A program made the position numbers and the translations under genes. Source: Colwellia sp. (lineage in GTDB: Bacteria; Pseudomonadota; Gammaproteobacteria; Enterobacterales; Alteromonadaceae). From it: a stretch of DNA of 64,000 nucleotides. The stretch is taken from contig JALJPB010000012.1 in NCBI GenBank assembly GCA_022969175.1, positions 29,475 to 93,474 on the forward strand, given 5' to 3'. The notes beneath the pieces are model-generated. The model was not told the origin of the DNA. It did not search any database and was given only the letters and a program-made list of their open reading frames with translations. The stretch's first letter is position 1; the number at the start of each line of letters is the position of its first letter. Shown here in pieces: positions 8,682 through 16,068 of this stretch.

Positions 8682-10418
8682 CTAATGAGCGTGTACTGCA
8701 GCAGTACCACCTGGTGTCCGCATATTCTCAACCATTTGTTGAATATGTGCAGGTGCAGGACCGGTAACTTTAAGTACTACAAAGGCAACAGTAAAGTTAA
8801 CAATAGCGCCAACAACACCAAACGCATTGGGTGATATACCGAAGAACCAGTTAGGACCCATATCACCTAAGAATGACGTGCCTTGAATAAACATTATGCC
8901 TTTATGTTGGAAAACGTAAAGCATAGTGATACCAATACCAGAACACATACCCGCAACCGCTGCGGTGCCACTCATGGTTTTAGAGAATATCCCCATCATT
9001 AATGCAGGGAAAATTGAGGACGCGGCTAAACCAAAGGCGAGCGCGACCGTTCCTGCGGCAAATCCCGGCGGATGTAACCCCAAGTACCCAGCAATAAGAA
9101 TAGAAATGGTCATCACGATTCGACTCGACAGTAACTCATTTTTCTCACTTAAATCAGGCACTATTATCCCTTTCATTAAATCATGGGATATCGACGAGGA
9201 TATGGCCAGTAACAAACCCGCGGCCGTTGACAGTGCGGCGGCTAAACCACCTGCAGCCACCAAAGCAATCACCCAATTAGGTAAATTAGCAATAGCGGGA
9301 TTAGCCAATACCATAATATCGCGATCAATTTTCACCATTTCGTTGGTTGCTTTATCCGCAGAATATTGAATTTTTCCATCGCCATTTTTATCTTCAAATT
9401 TTAATAAACCGGTTTTTTCCCAGTCTTTAAACCATTGAGGACGCTCAGCATATTCCATATTTTGACCCGCTACTGGCTCAATAGTATTCATTAAGTTTAA
9501 ACGAGCCATAGCACCAACCGCAGGAGCCACTGTGTACAACAAAGCAATAAACACTAACGCATAACCTGCAGAAGAACGTGCCGCTTTAGCTGATGGTACA
9601 GTAAAGAAACGCATAATTACATGAGGTAAACCCGCAGTGCCTATCATCAGTGACATAGTATAAGCGAACATATTCAACGTGCCGCCCATGTTGTCAGTGG
9701 TATACTCATTAAAGCCTAATTCAGTGACTACAGCGTCTAACTTATCAAGTAAATAAACCCCGCTACCGTCAGCTAAGGTGCTACCCAAACCAAGTTGAGG
9801 AATAGGATTACCCGTTAACTGCAATGAAATAAATACAGCGGGAATGGTATAAGCAAAAATCAATACCACATATTGCGCAATTTGCGTATAAGTGATGCCT
9901 TTCATGCCACCAAGCACCGCATAAACCCAAACAACTCCCATGCCTATGCCTAAACCTAGACCATAATCAACTTCTAAGAAGCGAGAAAAGGCAACACCTA
10001 CCCCTTTCATTTGACCGATGATATATGTTAATGAGGCAATAATTAAACAAACAACTGCAACAACACGAGCCGTTTTTGAATAATAACGATCAAAAATAAA
10101 CTCAGGTACGGTAAATTTACCGTGTTTACGCATGTAAGGTGCAAGTAATAGCGCCAACAAAACATAGCCCCCGGTCCAGCCCATCAAAAATACTGAGCCG
10201 CCGTAACCTAAAAAGGCAATTAATCCCGCCATGGAAATAAATGACGCAGCACTCATCCAATCGGCACCAATCGCCATACCATTTTGCATCGGTGAAATAT
10301 TACCACCGGCAACATAAAACTCACTGGTTGAACCTGCACGAGCCCACCAGGCAATAGCAAAATACATCGCAAAAGATCCAAAAACAGCGATGTAAGTATA
10401 TAATTTTAACTCATCCAT
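8682..10418 (-). CDS. ActP-like sodium:solute symporter (VC_2705 family)
   Basis: SLC5-family inner-membrane symporter of 578 residues with about 13 transmembrane segments. The N-terminal GNISPMQNGMAIGADWMSAASFISMAG (about 41-67) is the sodium/substrate-binding signature of acetate-type carriers. A hydrophilic insert of about 50 residues (around 325-375, WFKDWEKTGLLKFEDKNGDGKIQY) is typical of the VC_2705 subfamily paired with DUF4212 proteins. Acetate or another short organic acid is the likely substrate (family knowledge plus CrbS/CrbR context). It is translated with the DUF4212 gene 3 bp upstream. It is not identical in type to E. coli ActP, so I give no symbol. Confidence 0.92.
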   Translation of the reverse strand: MDELKLYTYIAVFGSFAMYFAIAWWARAGSTSEFYVAGGNISPMQNGMAIGADWMSAASFISMAGLIAFLGYGGSVFLMGWTGGYVLLALLLAPYMRKHGKFTVPEFIFDRYYSKTARVVAVVCLIIASLTYIIGQMKGVGVAFSRFLEVDYGLGLGIGMGVVWVYAVLGGMKGITYTQIAQYVVLIFAYTIPAVFISLQLTGNPIPQLGLGSTLADGSGVYLLDKLDAVVTELGFNEYTTDNMGGTLNMFAYTMSLMIGTAGLPHVIMRFFTVPSAKAARSSAGYALVFIALLYTVAPAVGAMARLNLMNTIEPVAGQNMEYAERPQWFKDWEKTGLLKFEDKNGDGKIQYSADKATNEMVKIDRDIMVLANPAIANLPNWVIALVAAGGLAAALSTAAGLLLAISSSISHDLMKGIIVPDLSEKNELLSSRIVMTISILIAGYLGLHPPGFAAGTVALAFGLAASSIFPALMMGIFSKTMSGTAAVAGMCSGIGITMLYVFQHKGIMFIQGTSFLGDMGPNWFFGISPNAFGVVGAIVNFTVAFVVLKVTGPAPAHIQQMVENMRTPGGTAAVHAH

Positions 10419-10421
10419 TAT

Positions 10422-10667
10422 TTAATCCTCCACGTGATATTTTTCGTCTAAGGCGTTCATTTTTGAGCTATACCAAAAAATTAAACCGACAAATGTATAA
10501 ATTGAACCTTGTTGAGCAAACCAGAAACCTAGTTTGTAACCACCAAGGCGAATCGCGTTAAGCGGCTCTACCAACAATATGCCAAAGCCATATGATACGA
10601 CAAACCATATAACGAGACATATTGCTATTAAGCGCAGATTTTCCTGCCAATATGTTTTCTCTTTCAC
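10422..10667 (-). CDS. DUF4212 small membrane subunit of a sodium:solute symporter
   Basis: 81 residues with two transmembrane helices (LIAICLVIWFVVSYGFGILLV and FWFAQQGSIYTFVGLIFWYS) and charged ends. DUF4212 proteins are almost always encoded directly before a VC_2705-type symporter, as here (3 bp gap), and are thought to be its small partner, comparable to YhdT/PanF. It is the first gene of the operon. A candidate regulator site lies about 230 bp upstream at 10888-10901. A good Shine-Dalgarno (AGGAGAAT in mRNA sense) precedes the ATG. Confidence 0.9.
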   Translation of the reverse strand: MKEKTYWQENLRLIAICLVIWFVVSYGFGILLVEPLNAIRLGGYKLGFWFAQQGSIYTFVGLIFWYSSKMNALDEKYHVED

Positions 10668-10887
10668 AATATTCTCCTAAACCGAAAGCGTTTTTAATGT
10701 TTTTATACGCCTAAGATCTTATATTTACAGTTGTAATAAAGTATTTATTGTTTAAGAAGAAGCTAGCTATAGATTTAATTTCAAACGCTCAAATAACGTT
10801 AAAATTAACATCGAGAACTGATTAAAATAAATCCATAGTCAACTTATCCTAATGACCACACTAGCAAGCATCTTTTTTAACGGGTAT

Positions 10888-10901
10888 TAAACTTTAGTCT
10901 A
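10888..10901 (-). promoter_or_regulatory. Candidate CrbR-type operator upstream of the symporter operon
   Basis: On the minus strand the sequence reads TAGACTAAAGTTTA. It resembles two sites in front of the DcaP-like porin (TAGACCAAAGTCGTA at 19139 and TAGACCTAAGTCTAA at 19216). The shared pattern is TAGAC-Y-W-AAGT-Y. It lies in the 315-bp divergent region between the DUF4212 gene and the truncated cyclic-nucleotide-domain gene. That CrbR binds it is an inference. Confidence 0.4.
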
Positions 10902-10982
10902 GATCTTTGTTTTTACCGTTGACTTGAAAGGGCGAACAACTCTAAATTAACCCACCTATAGTTTTGGCATAAGGCATTTCAT

Positions 10983-11288
10983 ATGGACGCTGATTTATCT
11001 GAAATCACCGCTTTTATACAAAAAATCCCACCTTTTGATTTATTATCTCAGCAGGTAATTGATAAACTTGTCCGCGGAATTAGTATTTGTTATCTCAGGG
11101 CGGGAGAAAAACTACCGCCAAAAGGTAGCACTGAAGCCAAATTATATATCTTGCGCAAAGGAGCTCTTACTTATTTAGCCGCAGATAAAGAGATTATTGC
11201 TAAATATGGTGAAGGCGATGTCTGTACGGTTTATTGCCATGACGGTCTCGACAACATTAACGAAACAACACTTAAAGCATTACTTTAA
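10983..11288 (+). pseudogene. Truncated cyclic-nucleotide-binding/DUF294-type protein remnant
   Basis: 101 residues. ITAFIQKIPPFDLLSQQVID, FRAG-like YLRAGEKL and LYILRKGALTYL match the start of the large (about 600-residue) proteins with a cNMP-binding domain, a CBS pair and a DUF294 nucleotidyltransferase domain, which commonly sit divergent from DUF4212/ActP-like genes in Vibrio, Shewanella and relatives. Here the frame stops inside the beta-barrel of the first domain and the next 340 bp show no continuation. So it is either a decayed remnant or a short stand-alone protein. The position fits the full-length gene, which supports truncation in place. Confidence 0.6.
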
Positions 11289-11631
11289 AATTTAACATCA
11301 TCTTTTATAATTTATTATCATCGTGAATCATTGATTTTTATATCAATTATTTCTTCACCATCAAAAACGCATTTATTAAACTCAAACCTGGCCAGGACGA
11401 ACCAATAAACTTTCCCTTTAAATCAACGCTTTGCAGCACAAAATAATCAGACCATATTTTTTCGATTGAAAATCATTCACAAATGATAAAAATTGATAGC
11501 GTTGCAACTACAGGTTTTACTTTTTCTTGAACTATTTATTCTCCCAAAAAATAGGTACTTTAGTGCCACTAATAGTAATTAGTTAACAACTATCGGACAA
11601 AGATACTTAAGAAACAATCAAAGGAATAGCC
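11289..11631. other. Non-coding stretch between the DUF294 remnant and the GntR gene
   Basis: AT-rich, with no frame resembling the missing CBS or DUF294 domains. Two dyads are visible: ATCATT-CACA-AATGAT at 11472-11487, and ACTAAT-AGTA-ATTAGT at 11568-11583 (listed separately). No tRNA or terminator is apparent. Confidence 0.5.
11568..11583. promoter_or_regulatory. Candidate GntR operator (autoregulation)
   Basis: Perfect inverted repeat ACTAAT-AGTA-ATTAGT, 48 bp before the GntR start codon. Its size and two-fold symmetry fit GntR/FadR-type operators, which are often autoregulatory. No binding evidence. Confidence 0.35.
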
Positions 11632-12279
11632 ATGTCATTACAAAGCCTTCTTCAATTTAAAACACTGACTGAACTTGTTTTAGAAAACCTGAGAGAGAAA
11701 ATAGTTTCTGGTGGCTTTCCTTTAAATGAACGAATTAAACAAGACACCTTAGCTAACGAATTCAAAGTAAGTGTTAATACCATTAGAGGGGTTTTACAAA
11801 CACTGCAAGGTGAAGGACTGGTCACAATTGATAAAAATAAAGGTGCAATGATCTCACAAATATCAAAAACACAAATTAATGAAATATTTTCATTAAAACT
11901 ACTGATTGAAACCGAATTATTAGAAGATTCGCTGCCACATATTTCTGGAGAAAAGTTAACTGAAGCAAAAGACATTATCAATCAACTTTGTCTTACCACA
12001 TCAGCCAGTAATTGGTGTGAACTCAATAGTCGTTATTATCACTGTTTGTATTCCGGAGCTCAACGTCCTCAAACTCAAGAAATACTCAAGGTATTATCAA
12101 GTAAAATTGAACCATACCGTCGACTTCACTTTATGAAAAATATTGATTCCAAACAAACATACGCTGGCTTAAGCAACCTTTTAGAACAATGTTTACAAAA
12201 GAAAACATCTAAAGCAGTTAACCTGTTAAAGCAACATATTAACTCATACCGTGATGAGATCAGCACAATAGTGTCTTAA
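11632..12279 (+). CDS. GntR family transcriptional regulator (FCD type)
   Basis: 215 residues. The N-terminal winged helix (about 12-75: LVLENLREKIVSGGFPLNERI ... LANEFKVSVNTIRGVLQTLQGEGLV) is the GntR signature. The C-terminal part is all-helical as in FCD ligand-binding domains. An N/D-x3-H-like element is present (NSRYYHCLY, near 142-150) and further histidines near the end (LHF, QHI) could complete the metal site. The effector is probably a carboxylic acid, but cannot be read from the sequence. It precedes a TonB-dependent receptor by 745 bp; control of that receptor is possible. AAAGGAATAGCC before the ATG is a good ribosome binding site. Confidence 0.85.
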   Translation: MSLQSLLQFKTLTELVLENLREKIVSGGFPLNERIKQDTLANEFKVSVNTIRGVLQTLQGEGLVTIDKNKGAMISQISKTQINEIFSLKLLIETELLEDSLPHISGEKLTEAKDIINQLCLTTSASNWCELNSRYYHCLYSGAQRPQTQEILKVLSSKIEPYRRLHFMKNIDSKQTYAGLSNLLEQCLQKKTSKAVNLLKQHINSYRDEISTIVS

Positions 12280-13023
12280 CCGATCATAAAACCATCTTTA
12301 ACACTGATTGCTATATCATTGCCATTGTTTGGCAAATGAATGCTACCCGAACTTATTCACCCGCTCTTTATCTAATCACGATGTGATATTCACCTACATC
12401 GTTCAACAATGTATAGCTTTATCCTTTATAACCACTATTAAGTTTTAAATAACACCAAATCAATGCCTGTTTTGTTAATATTTAGCTTTATTACCTATTC
12501 AACTAATACCGATAAGCAAACACTCTAATAGAGCTAATTATAACTATTTCTCTCACTTCAATTTCAGGCCAATTACATATATAAACTTTAATTTTCCCAA
12601 CTTTGTTGACGTTTAAGTACAAAACTAATTTTTCTGCCAACTTTTTCGATAACTTATCCTCTTTTATCATCCTCATTACATCATCTTGAAAATCATCTGC
12701 CTTTATTAATTTAACCAATGACAAAAATAAAACAGCAAATCATGTAGAGACTTAATACATTGATAGTTAATAACATAAAGACAAATACACTCAAGAAAAA
12801 TTGCGAACATATATATCATCTCGACGAGAAACAGCCATTTTCCAGCTGTTTTACCTCATATTTTCTCTCAGCCAATGCTGAGGTATATTTTATACCGAAG
12901 ATTGATTAACCATTATAAAAATCATCTGTACGTACTTTGAATGAGCCACTCAAGACTATATGTGTTGATGCACTCAAGAGTATAAGCAGTTAAAAATATG
13001 AAACAGTAAATCGGAGAATAAGA
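12280..13023. other. Long intergenic region upstream of the TonB receptor
   Basis: About 740 bp with no convincing gene. It holds a set of hairpins at 12829-12885 (listed separately) and three copies of CACTCAAGA at 12788-12796, 12947-12955 and 12971-12979, the last two in direct repeat 24 bp apart and followed by CTATA/GTATA. The length suggests complex regulation of the receptor gene. Confidence 0.5.
12829..12885 (+). promoter_or_regulatory. Attenuator-like tandem hairpins in the TonB receptor leader
   Basis: AAACAGC (12829-12835) pairs with GCTGTTT (12845-12851). Then either TACCTCA (12852-12858) pairs with TGAGGTA (12879-12885), or CTCAGC (12867-12872) pairs with GCTGAG (12877-12882). 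The two latter stems share bases and exclude each other. No long T-run follows. A leader or small-RNA origin is an inference. Confidence 0.35.
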
Positions 13024-15879
13024 ATGAAATTTAAGAACACCCCAGTTGCACTTGCGCTGTTTGCCGCATTATCAACATCGCATGTTTATGCTGAAGAAAC
13101 TTTAGCAACAGAAAAAGCTGAAGAAGAAGTTGAACGTATTGTAGTGACAGGCTCACGCATTGCTCGGATAAATACCCATACCCCTTCTCCAATAGTATCT
13201 ATTGATGCTGCAGCAATAAAGGGAACTGGCGTTTTAAATATCAATGAACTGTTAACCCAGTTACCACAATTTGCTTTAGGTACCGATAGCTCTTCAGGCA
13301 ATTCGAGCTTTGGAAATGCTGGGTTAAATACCGTTAATCTACGTAACTTAGGCGCAGACAGAACATTGATATTAGTAAACGGTCGCCGCATTGTTAGATC
13401 AACTTACGATGATGGTTTTATGACCTCTGATACTGGTTATATCCCTGTAGATTTACTTGAGAGAGTTGACATATTAACCGGCGGCGCGGCATCAACTTAT
13501 GGTGCTGATGCTGTAGCTGGTGTAGTCAATTTTGTGATGAAAAAAGAATATGAGGGCACCCGAGTATCGGCACAATACGGAAAGTCTGATATTGGCGATG
13601 GTGAAGAAACTTCTATAACACTTACTTCAGGTCATAATTTTAATAATGATAAAGGCAATATTGTTTTTTCTTTAGATTATTATGATGCGGGAAGCGCTAG
13701 CTTAATGGACCGTCCTGGATCAGGTGAACAAACGGCTTGGTTAAATAATCCATTAAATACTGGCGAACCTGATGACGGTCAACCATCAAGAATTGCTGGA
13801 TATAATTTAGCTTGGCCAGACTATAATGTTTATGGACAAATGGCGGGCATTGAGGATGCTAATGGTATAATCAATTATTACAATGTTACAGGCAACCAGT
13901 CGGCATACATGTATAACGATAATGATTTCCGCTCTCCTTATTATGTTCAAGAAGGCGAAAATGCCGAAGGTTGGAATATAAATCGCTATAACAAAGTTCA
14001 AAGCCCTTATGAAAGAGCTACTTTTTATACTTTATTTAACTATGAGCTTAGTGATGAACTACAACTTACTGCGGACCTACGTTACTCAAAAATTACGAGC
14101 CAAAACCAAATATCCCCTGTTTATAACTACTGGATTGGTGAGGTAAATGATAGTTGGTTTGATCAAAGTATTGAACGCCCTGCGCATATTGCCGAATTAT
14201 TAGATCAAAGCGACGGTTGGTTTTATTCATCCATTGGCTTAAATGAACTTGGCCCACGAACTAGTGACGTTGAGCGTGAACTTTTTGCATTTTCAAGCAG
14301 TTTAGCCGGTGAGTTTTCTAACGGCTGGTTATGGGACGCTTACATCTCTAGCGGTAAAACAAAGCATGATACAGTATTATCAAACCGCACCAATCAAAAT
14401 AGATTCAGTAACAGCCACGACTCAATCACCAATGATAATGGCGACTATTGTGGTGTTGATGTATTTGATTGTCCAAGCAGCCATCCATTAATCCCAATGA
14501 CTCAAGAAGCACTCGATTACATCACTTTAGATCCATACGGTAGTCAAATAACCTCTGAACAGAACGTTTTTTCTGCTGCCGTTTCTGGCGATATTTTAGA
14601 ATTACCTCACGGTGAATTAATGTTCGCCGCAGGTATCGATGTACGTCGTGAATCAATAGAGATGGAGGTTGACGATACTTGGCAAAGTGGCCTTGGCGGC
14701 AATATGAAACAGCCGTGGGATGCTGCTAAAACCGTTCAAGAAGTTTTTCTAGAATTAGAAGCTCCAATATTAGCTGATATCTTCTTAATTGATGAGTTAG
14801 TTTTAAACGTTGCTGGCCGTATGTCTACTTACACTTATGCGGGCACTAACAACACTTGGAAACTTGGAGCTACTTGGAGCATTATCGAGGGTTTAGCCAT
14901 GCGCTCAACTTATGCCCATACTGCACGAGCACCTCAACTAAGTGAACAATTTTCAGCAGTACGAACAGGGTTTTCTAACGGCAAAGAAGACCCATGTGAC
15001 AGTGTAGAAATCCTTGGTGCTTCTGCAGAAAATAAAGAACAAATTATTGCTAATTGTCAATCATGGGGTATTGCAGATCCTGTAAACTTCGACTCACAAG
15101 CAAAACTAAATGGTGGCGTTGATGTTACTACAACCGGTAACATCAACTTACAACCAGAAAAAGCGGATACGCTAACAGTTGGTATAGTTTATACACCAAG
15201 TTTTATCGATAATCTTTCTTTAACTATTGATTATTATGATATTGATATAACAGATGTTATGGGCGGTTCTGGCATCCAAAATACGCTAGATAAATGTGCT
15301 AGGGAGGAAGATGTTACTAATAGTATATATTGTCCACTAGTCGTTCGAGGTAGCGATGGTAATGTCCTTGATGTTTTAAACACTACAGTAAACCAAGCCT
15401 ATACAAACATTAAAGGGGTCGATTTTGAAGCCTCTTATTTACTAAGTCTAAATGAATATGGTCAAATTGATTTTTCTTTTAATGCGACAAAACTTCTAGA
15501 CTCTAGCTATAGCGATAGTGATGAAGACGAAATTCATGATGTTACAGGTATCGGCTATAACAATGTTGAGCTTAAAGCTCGCTTTGTGATGAATTATTCA
15601 TATGAAGATCTTACAGCAAACTGGACAACAAACTATGCTGAAGGTTTTCAAGTTAGTGAATATGGCACTTATGAATTATACGACAAGCCATTTGCACCAC
15701 ATTCGATTATGCATAATGCCCGCGTTAGTTATACTTTGAATGATAATGCCAATATTTATTTAGGCATTAATAATGTTTTTGACAAATCTTATTACAACCA
15801 TCCATCGACATCATATGGCCGTAGCCAATATGACTCTATGGGGCGTTACTTTTATACAGGTTTCTCGTATGAGTTTTAA
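13024..15879 (+). CDS. TonB-dependent outer-membrane receptor
   Basis: 951 residues: a signal peptide (about 1-23, ending SHVYA), a TonB-box-like stretch (ERIVVTGSRI, near 38-47), a plug domain (about 50-175, with VNLRNLGADRTLILVNGRR and TGGAASTYGADAVAGVVNFVMK) and a 22-strand barrel ending in the aromatic F terminus (YTGFSYEF). It imports a large substrate across the outer membrane using TonB energy. The subtype resembles receptors of marine bacteria for peptides or polyphenols rather than classical siderophore receptors; the substrate is unknown. A good Shine-Dalgarno (CGGAGAATAAG) precedes the ATG. The following CadC-like gene may be functionally linked. Confidence 0.93.
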   Translation: MKFKNTPVALALFAALSTSHVYAEETLATEKAEEEVERIVVTGSRIARINTHTPSPIVSIDAAAIKGTGVLNINELLTQLPQFALGTDSSSGNSSFGNAGLNTVNLRNLGADRTLILVNGRRIVRSTYDDGFMTSDTGYIPVDLLERVDILTGGAASTYGADAVAGVVNFVMKKEYEGTRVSAQYGKSDIGDGEETSITLTSGHNFNNDKGNIVFSLDYYDAGSASLMDRPGSGEQTAWLNNPLNTGEPDDGQPSRIAGYNLAWPDYNVYGQMAGIEDANGIINYYNVTGNQSAYMYNDNDFRSPYYVQEGENAEGWNINRYNKVQSPYERATFYTLFNYELSDELQLTADLRYSKITSQNQISPVYNYWIGEVNDSWFDQSIERPAHIAELLDQSDGWFYSSIGLNELGPRTSDVERELFAFSSSLAGEFSNGWLWDAYISSGKTKHDTVLSNRTNQNRFSNSHDSITNDNGDYCGVDVFDCPSSHPLIPMTQEALDYITLDPYGSQITSEQNVFSAAVSGDILELPHGELMFAAGIDVRRESIEMEVDDTWQSGLGGNMKQPWDAAKTVQEVFLELEAPILADIFLIDELVLNVAGRMSTYTYAGTNNTWKLGATWSIIEGLAMRSTYAHTARAPQLSEQFSAVRTGFSNGKEDPCDSVEILGASAENKEQIIANCQSWGIADPVNFDSQAKLNGGVDVTTTGNINLQPEKADTLTVGIVYTPSFIDNLSLTIDYYDIDITDVMGGSGIQNTLDKCAREEDVTNSIYCPLVVRGSDGNVLDVLNTTVNQAYTNIKGVDFEASYLLSLNEYGQIDFSFNATKLLDSSYSDSDEDEIHDVTGIGYNNVELKARFVMNYSYEDLTANWTTNYAEGFQVSEYGTYELYDKPFAPHSIMHNARVSYTLNDNANIYLGINNVFDKSYYNHPSTSYGRSQYDSMGRYFYTGFSYEF

Positions 15880-15910
15880 GCTTAGCCACTTGGTTTAATT
15901 GGCTTTATGT

Positions 15911-15944
15911 AAAAACACAAGCGTTCAACTGCTTGTGTTTTTTT
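15911..15944 (+). terminator. Intrinsic terminator after the TonB receptor
   Basis: AACACAAGC pairs with GCTTGTGTT around a short loop and is followed by a run of T (and preceded by A on the other strand), 32 bp after the receptor stop codon. Confidence 0.85.
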
Positions 15945-16068
15945 ACTTAAAAGTAATTTTAAAAAAAATCAACCATACTAGGATGTATTGACTTTAGCTG
16001 ACCAAAATGTGACGGTGACTTTAAGTAATAAATGACCGTTAAACAATTATAAGAAATAATTACTCACT

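Noticed and set aside
8926..9369. 147-codon frame antisense to the ActP-like symporter gene.
   Set aside because: Shadow of a strongly coding membrane protein gene; no ribosome binding site or family match.
11472..11487. ATCATT-CACA-AATGAT as a Fur box.
   Set aside because: The 4-bp spacer breaks the Fur consensus geometry, and no promoter overlaps it convincingly.
12503..12724. 73-codon frame on the minus strand starting MSLVKLIKADD.
   Set aside because: It begins with TTG without a ribosome binding site, lies in a long regulatory region and resembles no family I know. It could be a tiny gene, but support is too weak to list.
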